DNA of 64,000 nucleotides, taken from positions 114,460 to 178,459 of the forward strand of contig JANQMR010000002.1 in assembly GCA_028279985.1 (NCBI GenBank). Direction: 5' to 3'. A program made the position numbers and the translations under genes. Within the stretch, counting starts at the first letter, position 1, and each line of letters starts with the position of its first letter. The DNA comes from Woeseiaceae bacterium (lineage in GTDB: Bacteria > Pseudomonadota > Gammaproteobacteria > Steroidobacterales > Woeseiaceae). The notes beneath the pieces are model-generated. The model saw only the letters and a program-made list of their open reading frames with translations. It did no database searches and was not told the origin of the DNA. This document shows positions 57,946 through 64,000 of the stretch, in pieces.

Positions 57946-59292
57946 TCAGGCCTCCAACTCGGCAACGGCGGCGCGAAAGGCTTTCAGTCCCCTGAACATC
58001 AGGATCGAAGCCACGAGCCCGGCACTGCTGCAGACGACGGCCAGCGACCAGCCGACCATCGAGGGATCGCCGAATACGAAGTCGGTGATCGCGGCGATCA
58101 CGGTCGGCGCTAGACCCAGCCCGATCACGGAAACGGTGAACACGTACAAAGACGAGACCAGGCCGCGCATCCGGTTGGGCGTTACGATCTGCAGCGCCGA
58201 CGCGGCCATGGCCATGGGCAGGCTGTAAAAAAACGTGGCGCCCGCGAGAACGGCCATCGCCGTCCAATAGCTTTCGCAAAAGGGCAGCGCTATCGCGAAC
58301 GGAACGACGCCGAGTGCTGCAAGCGCCGGGGTGCGGAACGGCGCGTCGGCGAACCGGCGTTCGATCAGGCGGCCGGCATAGGGGCCCGCCAGCACGCCCA
58401 GCGAGCCGACGATCAGCACCAGCGTTCCGTATTCGATGCCGACCGCCGCCGGAGTCATGTCGAACCGGCGCACCAGAAACGCCGGCGCCCAAGCGGGCAA
58501 GGCGTACAGCACGATGACGTGCAGCGACATGCCGCCGTAGAAGGTGCCGTAGAAGGCGCGCTTGTCCCAGAGAAAGGCGGCGATCTCGCGCAGCGTGAAG
58601 GTGCGCGCGTCGGCCTTGGCGGCGGGCGCGGCGCCCGCCGTCCCGTCCCGCGCCGGCTCGCGAATGCTCAACATCAGCAGCGCGACGGCAAAGCCCGGCA
58701 CCCCGACCGCGACAAAAGCGATTTGCCACGGCGCCAGCGCGCCGAACAGGGGCAGCGCCGTCGTTCCGGTCGCAGCCACCGCGCCGAGTACCAGCCCGCC
58801 GAAGATCAATGCGAGCCCACCGCCGAGATAAGGCCCCATCAATAGAACGCTCATCGCACGCGGCAGCTTTTTCTTGCCGAAGTAATCGGACAGGATCGAC
58901 CACGCCGCGGGCAGCAGGCAGGCCTCCGCCCCGCCTACGCCCATGCGCGCGCCGAAAAGCTGCCAGTAGTCGCGCGACAGGCCGCACAGCACCGTGAACA
59001 GGCTCCACAAGGCAACGCCGACGAACAGGATGTTGCGCCGGTTGCCGATATCGATCCAGCGGCCGAAGAAAGGCCCCATCATCACGTAGGCGACGGTGAA
59101 GGCGAAGCCCTGCAGCAGGCTGATCTGGGTATCGGAGAGCGTCATGTCGAGCTTGATCGGCTCGACGAGCAGATTGAGGATCTGGCGGTCGATGAATCCG
59201 ACCGCATAGGCGAGGGTCAGCACGCCGACGACATACCAGGCGTAAGCCCCGTCCTTTACCGTGGGCGTAGCGGCGCTGCTAACTGTCGCCAT
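57946..59292 (-). CDS. MFS transporter (Spinster-like group)
   Basis: A 448-residue, 12-helix major facilitator. Signature segments: AYAVGFIDRQILNLLVEPIKLDMTLSDTQISLLQGFAFTVAYV (helix 1-2 with the D-R motif), GRWIDIGNRRNILFVGVALWS (motif A), and GGAEACLLPAAWSILSDYFGKKKLPRAMS. Spinster-like MFS genes are common next to TonB receptors in catabolic clusters. It overlaps the start of the SnoaL-like gene by 14 bases. Substrate unknown; probably an organic acid or lipid-like compound. Confidence 0.88.
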   Translation of the reverse strand: MATVSSAATPTVKDGAYAWYVVGVLTLAYAVGFIDRQILNLLVEPIKLDMTLSDTQISLLQGFAFTVAYVMMGPFFGRWIDIGNRRNILFVGVALWSLFTVLCGLSRDYWQLFGARMGVGGAEACLLPAAWSILSDYFGKKKLPRAMSVLLMGPYLGGGLALIFGGLVLGAVAATGTTALPLFGALAPWQIAFVAVGVPGFAVALLMLSIREPARDGTAGAAPAAKADARTFTLREIAAFLWDKRAFYGTFYGGMSLHVIVLYALPAWAPAFLVRRFDMTPAAVGIEYGTLVLIVGSLGVLAGPYAGRLIERRFADAPFRTPALAALGVVPFAIALPFCESYWTAMAVLAGATFFYSLPMAMAASALQIVTPNRMRGLVSSLYVFTVSVIGLGLAPTVIAAITDFVFGDPSMVGWSLAVVCSSAGLVASILMFRGLKAFRAAVAELEA

Positions 59293-59833
59293 GCACGCGC
59301 TTCCAACTCGGCAGGGCCTCCGGATAATCGGCGGGGCGGCGGTCGCCGTAGGCGCGTTGGCGCAAGCGGTCGCCGAAGCCGTCAGGGTACTCTGTCACGG
59401 GCATGTAATAGAGGAAGGACAAGCGCCGGTCCGCAAAACGCCAGCGCCCGCCCTCCACGCGATAGAGGTCCTGATACCGCAGCGCTGCGATCATCGCGAT
59501 GCCGTCGCGCCATACCTCCGCATGGGACGTAACGAGCCCGGTCGCCTTGGCGCCGTCCGTTTCATCCAGCGTGATGATGTGCTCGTGCGTGAAATGATTG
59601 GTCGGTCCCAGCGCAGAGAAACGTGCGCGAAACTGGTCCATGACCGCGTCTCGCCCGATCGCGTTCAAGACGCCGTCTTCGGAGCGGAAGGCGCCGTTCC
59701 GGGTAAACAGCGCGGCAATGCCGTCGAGGTCGCGGTCGTCGACGGCGACGCCGTAGCGCGCGACCAGTTCGCGGATTGCATCCTTGGCTTCGAGCTTCGC
59801 CAACCGCTGTTCCAGCGTCAGGCCGTCGGTCAT
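59279..59833 (-). CDS. SnoaL/NTF2-like domain protein
   Basis: A 184-residue cone-fold protein: LEAKDAIRELVARYGVAVDDRDLDGIAALFTRNGAF, then NHFTHEHIITLDETDGAKATGLVTSHAEVW and ALRYQDLYRVEGGRWRFADRRLSFLYYM. Proteins of this type are hydratases, dehydratases or isomerases for small hydrophobic substrates, often aromatic or terpenoid. The ATG at 59833 has GAGGAAAA upstream. It overlaps the MFS gene and probably acts on the compound that gene exports or imports. Confidence 0.85.
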   Translation of the reverse strand: MTDGLTLEQRLAKLEAKDAIRELVARYGVAVDDRDLDGIAALFTRNGAFRSEDGVLNAIGRDAVMDQFRARFSALGPTNHFTHEHIITLDETDGAKATGLVTSHAEVWRDGIAMIAALRYQDLYRVEGGRWRFADRRLSFLYYMPVTEYPDGFGDRLRQRAYGDRRPADYPEALPSWKRVHGDS

Positions 59834-59946
59834 GATCTTTTCCTCGCCGTCGCATCCACGCCGTTGCATCCAACAGAGGACGCAGGAACCGGAAACGCTG
59901 CCGGCCGAGCGTGCGAAACGCCCATCGGCCGGCCGCGCGCCGGCTG

Positions 59947-62238
59947 TCAGAAAAAGACGCTCATCCTAACGCCCCAGGTTCTCGGCCGCCCGCCCCAGAC
60001 GGCCCGGTGTGGGCCGCCGTCGAAACCGAAGTCGTGAAACTCGGAATCGGTGAGATTTCGTCCGAAAAGCGACAGCTCGTAACGCTGCGACGGGTCGATG
60101 TAGGTGATGCTGGCGTCGAGCAGCCCGTAAGAGTCGAGCTTGAGGGACGGGCTGTTCAGCGTATCGACGAACTGGCTGTCCAGCCATTGGTATGCCGCTC
60201 TGAAATTGAGAAAGCCGAGATTGGCGATTTCGGTTTCATAGTTCGCCGCCACCGTGTATTGCAATTCCGGCACGCGTTCGAACTCGAGATCGGCGGCGAG
60301 CGGGTTGTCCGTTTCCGGATCGAAAACCCCGTCTCGGTTGGCGTCGATCCCGCCGAACTCGTCATAGCTCGCATTGGTGTAGCCGACCGAGGCGTCGAGC
60401 CTGAGCCCTTCGGCGACGACGGCGGTCGCCTCCGCCTCAAAGCCCCAGATTTCCGCTTCCGCCGCGTTGCGCGGGATTTGCAGCACTTGCGGGACGCCGC
60501 CGATCAGCACCGTGTCGGAAATGGTGCGCTGAATGTTCTCGTAATCGCTGAAATAGCCGGCGAGGTTGAAACGCAGGCGGTTTTCGAAAAGCTGCGATTT
60601 GAGCCCCAGCTCGTAGGTGGAGACTTCTTCCTCGTCCACGGGCCCCAAGGCCTCCGCGAGCGGCGCGCGAGCGTTGAACGAGCCGGACCGGAACCCCTTC
60701 GTCCAGAAGGCGTAGGCGAGCACGTCGTCCGTCGCCTGCCAGTTGACGCCCAGTTTCGGCGCAAAGCTGCCCCAGCTTTCGCTGTCGTTCAGCACCGCCG
60801 GACAGTCGGAGAAGCTCAAGGAGTCGAAAATCACCGGCGTGAACGGACACAGCGTGATCTCTTTTTCCTCGTACGTGTAGCGCCCGCCCGCTACCAGCGA
60901 CAGGCGCTCGGTGACGGCAAAGCTGCCCTCGCCGAAAACCGCGTAGGAGTTGTCGTCGGTCACGGCGAGCCCGGCGCTTCTGGCGATGGTCGGGTTTTCC
61001 GCCGTGCCGCCCGCGAAAAATTCGCGGCGTTCGCCGATTTCCATTTCCTGCGCGAAGTAGAAAACGCCGGCGGTGAACTCCACCACATCCGAAAACGTCG
61101 ATGCGTAACGCAGCTCCGCCGAGATCTGGTTCTGTTCTTCGCGGTTGTCGGGAAAATGGAAGACCGTAAACGGCGAACCGTCGAAATCGGTCGACGTGTC
61201 GTAACGGACTTCGCGATAGCCCGTCACCAGCGTCACCATGCCGTGTTCGAGCTCGTAATTAGCATCGAGAATGACGTTTTCCGCCGCGGCATCGACGTAG
61301 CCTTCGAGGTTGTGAAAGATATCGTATTTATCGTCGGGCGGCGTGTAACCGAAAACGCGCTGCACGACGGCCGGGGCCGGCGTGCGGCCGGCACCGAGCA
61401 GGCGCGGTTCGATGCGGCTGTCCAGGTTCTGCGAAGCGGACGAGTCGCCTTTGTCGCGATAGAGCTCGACGATCAAGCTCACGTCCAACTCCGCCGTCGG
61501 CGTCCAGCGCAAGGACGGCCGGACGACCGTGACGTCGACGTCGGACTTTGTCGTATCGAGCGCGAGATTGTCCAAAAAGCCGTCGCTGTTTTTGGCCATG
61601 AACGCGATCCGCGCCGCCAGCGTATCTTCGACGATCGGCAGGTTGATCGCGCCCTGCAAGTCGATCCGGTCAAAGGCGCCGATCGTCGCCGCTACATTGC
61701 CGCCGAGTTCGAACTCCGGGCGCCGGGTCTGCACCGTCACCGCGCCGCCGGTGACGTTCTTGCCGAAAAGCGTGCCTTGAGGCCCGCGCAGGATTTCGAC
61801 CGAGGCGACGTCGAGCGTATCGAGCACCGACGTCGGTCCGTAGCCGATGTAGATACCGTCGATGAAAACGCCGACCGCCGGATCGACGGTGCGAATGGTG
61901 TTGGAAATGCCGATGCCGCGAATGAAGAAATTGGCAAAACCCGAAAACGTGCCGGCCTGGTTTAGCTGCACATTGGGTGCAAGGCGGCCTATGTCCGACA
62001 GGTTGTCCGCGAAGGCGTTCTTGATCGCGTTCTCGTCGAGCGCCGTTACGGCACCCGCAACGTTCTGGACATTCACCGCCGATGCCCGTTTCTGCGAGAC
62101 GACCACGATTTCTTCGACGACGGACTCGGCGAGCGCCGTGCCGGAACCGGCGGCGCTCATCATGGCCAGCGCGGCGGCCGTTCGTACTGTTCGTATTGTC
62201 GGTATCGGGAGTGATCTCGACGTAGTTCGATGCGGCAT
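59947..62238 (-). CDS. TonB-dependent outer-membrane receptor
   Basis: A 763-residue receptor with a signal peptide (AAALAMMSAAGSGTALAES), a TonB box (VEEIVVVSQKRA), a plug domain (NFFIRGIGISNTIRTVDPAVGVFIDGIYIG, VEILRGPQGTLFGKNVTGGAV) and a 22-strand barrel ending WGVRMSVFF with the terminal aromatic residue. It resembles the receptors of sphingomonad-type catabolic gene clusters. The ATG at 62238 has AGGGGG eight bases upstream. With the SnoaL-like and MFS genes it forms a minus-strand uptake/modification operon. Confidence 0.93.
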   Translation of the reverse strand: MPHRTTSRSLPIPTIRTVRTAAALAMMSAAGSGTALAESVVEEIVVVSQKRASAVNVQNVAGAVTALDENAIKNAFADNLSDIGRLAPNVQLNQAGTFSGFANFFIRGIGISNTIRTVDPAVGVFIDGIYIGYGPTSVLDTLDVASVEILRGPQGTLFGKNVTGGAVTVQTRRPEFELGGNVAATIGAFDRIDLQGAINLPIVEDTLAARIAFMAKNSDGFLDNLALDTTKSDVDVTVVRPSLRWTPTAELDVSLIVELYRDKGDSSASQNLDSRIEPRLLGAGRTPAPAVVQRVFGYTPPDDKYDIFHNLEGYVDAAAENVILDANYELEHGMVTLVTGYREVRYDTSTDFDGSPFTVFHFPDNREEQNQISAELRYASTFSDVVEFTAGVFYFAQEMEIGERREFFAGGTAENPTIARSAGLAVTDDNSYAVFGEGSFAVTERLSLVAGGRYTYEEKEITLCPFTPVIFDSLSFSDCPAVLNDSESWGSFAPKLGVNWQATDDVLAYAFWTKGFRSGSFNARAPLAEALGPVDEEEVSTYELGLKSQLFENRLRFNLAGYFSDYENIQRTISDTVLIGGVPQVLQIPRNAAEAEIWGFEAEATAVVAEGLRLDASVGYTNASYDEFGGIDANRDGVFDPETDNPLAADLEFERVPELQYTVAANYETEIANLGFLNFRAAYQWLDSQFVDTLNSPSLKLDSYGLLDASITYIDPSQRYELSLFGRNLTDSEFHDFGFDGGPHRAVWGGRPRTWGVRMSVFF

Positions 62239-62265
62239 GCGTTTCCCCCTCTGTATATCTCTCAA

Positions 62266-62880
62266 AACCTAATATCCCTCAAACTCTGTTTCCGTTGCGG
62301 ATGATCCAACCCTCGACCGCCGACACGATCGCAGCACGCAAAACCGGGCTTCCGCACCGCGACGACACGCGGCCGGCCCATTCGTCTCGACCATGGAAGG
62401 GCTGGGCTAGCGCAACCGCCGGTGCGATGCACGAACGCCTAGCGCGTCGAGCTCGAATACGACGACACGTTCAGGCGGCCGCGCTTGCCGCTTCTCTAAA
62501 ACTGCTTGTGAGGATCTCCGCTGTGCCTCGCCGAAGCCTGCGACGGCGAGACGATACCCAGCGACGTTTAATTCCGTCGGCCTTTCGCAAGAGCCGCAAT
62601 AGCTGACTGCTCACCGAGTCGGCTTTTCATGATCGTCTGCTCCAAACGCCTTTTCTTCGAGAAACCGCGCTCGGGTGGTTCTCATCAGCGACATCGATGT
62701 CCAAAAACATCTTTACCGGCCAAGTTATTTTTTATATCAACAACGAAATAAAAAAACAATCATGATTGTCTTTTTATAACGAATCGATCATCGAAGTAAA
62801 ACGTAATCCGTTGTAAATAAAAGGGGAAAATAGAAAATCGCCAACGCTCCGCCATCTCCAGCCCTTATCTTTTTTTTCAA
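62266..62880. other. Intergenic region upstream of the TonB receptor
   Basis: No gene found on either strand. The first 370 bases are GC-rich with open frames of low protein character. From about 62690 the sequence is very AT-rich and contains the perfect palindrome ACAATCATGATTGT (62756-62769) flanked by A and T runs, a candidate regulator site or a bidirectional terminator. Confidence 0.5.
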
Positions 62881-62911
62881 GAATGAGCGCATCGAGCGGG
62901 CATGCGCGTCG

Positions 62912-62975
62912 TATCGCGCATGGAAGTGTGGCGGTTCGTGACCGTTGTAATACATCGCTACCACGATTCCGAGAG
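62912..62975 (-). pseudogene. Fragment of a DUF4160 gene
   Basis: The minus strand reads GIVVAMYYNGHEPPHFHARY, almost identical to the DUF4160 protein encoded at 55965-56258, and the DNA matches that gene (56142-56206) with about five differences over 60 bases. Sequence on both sides is unrelated, so only this core remains. Confidence 0.8.
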
Positions 62976-63061
62976 CGAACGAGCACGGAAAATGGCGATG
63001 AGGTTAACGTCCTTCGACTGGCACTACGTGGCAGCTTGGTCGGCTACCTAGCGGGTTTTGA

Positions 63062-63484
63062 CTATGCCGGATCCCAAGGGTTTAAGACTGAGATGCCTAT
63101 AGCTTCGAATGGCTTGGTATCACGGGTAGCGATTTTCATACCGTTGGCGGCAACCGTTGCGGCAATATACCCGTCAGCAGTGGCGACGGCGCGGCCTGCC
63201 GCGCGGGCTTTTGCCATGAGCTCACCGTAAGACTGCGCGGCAGAGTCGTCGAACGGCAATACGCGCTCGCCGAACGAGGGTAATAACTCATCTTCGATAT
63301 GTTCAAGCAGCTCCTTGCGCCGCTTTCCGGCCACCATAAACGCGATTCCGAAATGCAACTCTGCGATGGTGATAGCTGTAACGTACAAGCTTTCGATTAC
63401 CTGTGAGTCGATCCACTGAACGACCCGGGAATCCGGGGATTTTCGTAGCGGTTCCGAGATGACGTTGGTATCCAATACGATCAT
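63062..63484 (-). CDS. FitB/VapC-type PIN-domain toxin (second module)
   Basis: A 140-residue PIN-domain ribonuclease with the acidic residues in place: MIVLDTNVISE, VTAITIAELHFG, ATADGYIAATVA and IATRDTKPFEA, ending VLNPWDPA as in FitB. It seems complete. It lies eight bases after the antitoxin stop, with a 14-bp perfect duplication across the junction. Confidence 0.9.
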   Translation of the reverse strand: MIVLDTNVISEPLRKSPDSRVVQWIDSQVIESLYVTAITIAELHFGIAFMVAGKRRKELLEHIEDELLPSFGERVLPFDDSAAQSYGELMAKARAAGRAVATADGYIAATVAANGMKIATRDTKPFEAIGISVLNPWDPA

Positions 63485-63511
63485 TTAAAGCTCACGGTTT
63501 AAAGCTCACGG
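63484..63511. repeat. 14-bp perfect tandem duplication at the fitA-fitB junction
   Basis: TTTAAAGCTCACGG occurs at 63484-63497 and 63498-63511. It covers the end of the antitoxin gene, its stop codon (63492-63494, minus strand) and the first base of the toxin gene. One copy would give the overlapping stop/start usual for such modules. Confidence 0.85.
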
Positions 63512-63749
63512 GTTTTGCAGGTCTCCGGTCGCGTACGTTTTCTATGCCTGCAACTTCATCGTCGGTCAGCCGTGCCCGCCGGCCGATATCCACCAGTAGT
63601 GAGCCCAGCTTGACTCGATCCTCGGGTATTAATGCTTCTTCGAGAATGGCGCGTACTTCTGCTTCAGCGCTTCGGCCGTGATGGGCGGCACACACCCGCA
63701 GGGCACGGTGTACCGCATCCGGCACGTTGCGCACGGTTAGAGTGGCCAT
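63492..63749 (-). CDS. FitA-type antitoxin (second module)
   Basis: An 85-residue antitoxin with the FitA start MATLTVRNVPDAVHRALRVCAAHHGRSAEAEVRAILEEAL (ribbon-helix-helix) and a C-terminal tail that should occupy the PIN toxin's active site. The ATG at 63749 was chosen by family alignment and the AGG nine bases upstream. It precedes the toxin on the same strand. Confidence 0.87.
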   Translation of the reverse strand: MATLTVRNVPDAVHRALRVCAAHHGRSAEAEVRAILEEALIPEDRVKLGSLLVDIGRRARLTDDEVAGIENVRDRRPAKPVSFKP

Positions 63750-63780
63750 CGTCATTACCTGATTCATGATTGATGCTGGC

Positions 63781-63826
63781 AAATTACTCCAATGCTATCG
63801 TTGCTGTCAATAACAGCATATGCTGT
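63781..63826 (-). promoter_or_regulatory. Promoter and palindromic operator of the second FitAB module
   Basis: On the minus strand TTGACA (63805-63810) and TAATTT (63781-63786) are 18 bases apart. Overlapping the upstream side is the perfect palindrome ACAGCATATGCTGT (63813-63826) and a further GCTGT half-site (63803-63807). This fits autoregulation by the FitAB complex. Confidence 0.65.
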
Positions 63827-64000
63827 CAGTAAACTCGCTCCGCTGGCGATTATCAAGGCCAATAGGATTAACCACCGGCAGGATTCGAGCCCAACTACCA
63901 GGCAAGCTGCATGATGTCACCAAACCAGGCGATCCACGCTGGTCAAAATTCTCGGAAGTCTCAAGAAATGACGATCCGGACTGGGTCCGAGTTGCTTCCA
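63827..64000. other. Right-end stretch with no recognisable gene
   Basis: No convincing coding frame is seen on either strand in the last 174 bases, and no tRNA can be folded from it. Confidence 0.4.

Noticed and set aside
59911..61965. A 684-codon plus-strand open frame opposite the TonB receptor gene
   Set aside because: It is exactly antisense to a receptor with signal peptide, TonB box, plug and barrel motifs; its translation is arginine-, valine- and aspartate-rich without family motifs. A shadow of high-GC codon use.
63860..63930. tRNA-like T-arm (GGCTCGAATCC on the minus strand)
   Set aside because: No acceptor, D-arm or anticodon stem can be built around it and the loop lacks the TTC start, so no tRNA or attachment site is called.

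Overview
The window is high-GC DNA whose gene content points to a gammaproteobacterium. The evidence is a GspG-to-GspN type II secretion operon next to a rhombosortase, a fabD-fabG-acpP-fabF-mltG-tmk-holB-pilZ cluster, an AlaA-type aminotransferase, and a PD-(D/E)XK nuclease paired with a UvrD-like helicase. A relative of the Chromatiales/Woeseia/Wenzhouxiangella groups is possible, but I cannot resolve the genus from sequence alone. No rRNA, tRNA or CRISPR array was found.

Layout. 1-7.9 kb: tail of an unknown gene with a terminator, alaA, and the nuclease/helicase pair for double-strand-break repair. 7.9-8.4 kb: a Phd-type antitoxin followed by a truncated PemK-like toxin. 8.5-14.3 kb: gspN-M-L-K-J-I-H-G on the minus strand. 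14.4-21.9 kb: rhombosortase, then fatty-acid synthesis, cell-wall, nucleotide and replication genes on the plus strand. 22-33.4 kb: mixed housekeeping genes, namely a cNMP-binding/rhodanese protein, a FadJ-like beta-oxidation enzyme, an EEP hydrolase, a TIR-like protein, a glycerophosphodiesterase, a membrane coiled-coil protein, RecQ, a cardiolipin-synthase-like protein and Hsp20. 33.5-41.1 kb: a nine-gene Mrp-type cation/proton antiporter cluster (minus strand) in which the MrpA pieces are split and rearranged. 41.1-48.2 kb: an orphan Rap1a-like immunity protein and a sugar-acid locus (glycerate kinase, TRAP transporter, KDPG aldolase, KDG kinase). 48.2-57.8 kb: an accessory region dense in toxin-antitoxin modules, most with damaged or missing toxins, plus a AAA ATPase between duplicated repeats, a broken SWIM zinc-finger gene and a Fic-like protein lacking the catalytic His. 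57.9-62.2 kb: an MFS transporter / SnoaL-like / TonB-receptor operon. 63.1-63.8 kb: an intact FitAB (VapBC) module.

Two patterns cut across the annotation. First, short tandem duplications (units of 12, 13, 14, 15, 18, 49 and 54 bp) occur again and again at gene junctions, often spanning a stop codon or lying just before a start. Where they fall inside genes the unit is 12 or 15 bp, so they become tetra- or pentapeptide repeats. They include pentapeptide repeats in the RecQ linker, at the C-terminus of a coiled-coil protein and at the N-terminus of a small antiporter-associated protein. Second, antitoxins have outlived their toxins: Phd with a cut PemK, ParD with a cut ParE, ParD-like with an internally deleted Zeta, HigA with no HigB, an Xre-antitoxin fragment, and a RelE/ParE-like toxin with an early stop. 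Two FitAB modules remain intact.

Functionally, the secretion operon and rhombosortase probably work together on exported GlyGly-CTERM proteins. The fab cluster supplies acyl chains. The TRAP/KDPG/KDG genes take up and degrade sugar acids. The Mrp cluster handles Na+/H+ homeostasis. All functional calls rest on reading the translated sequences for family motifs; no database search was run.
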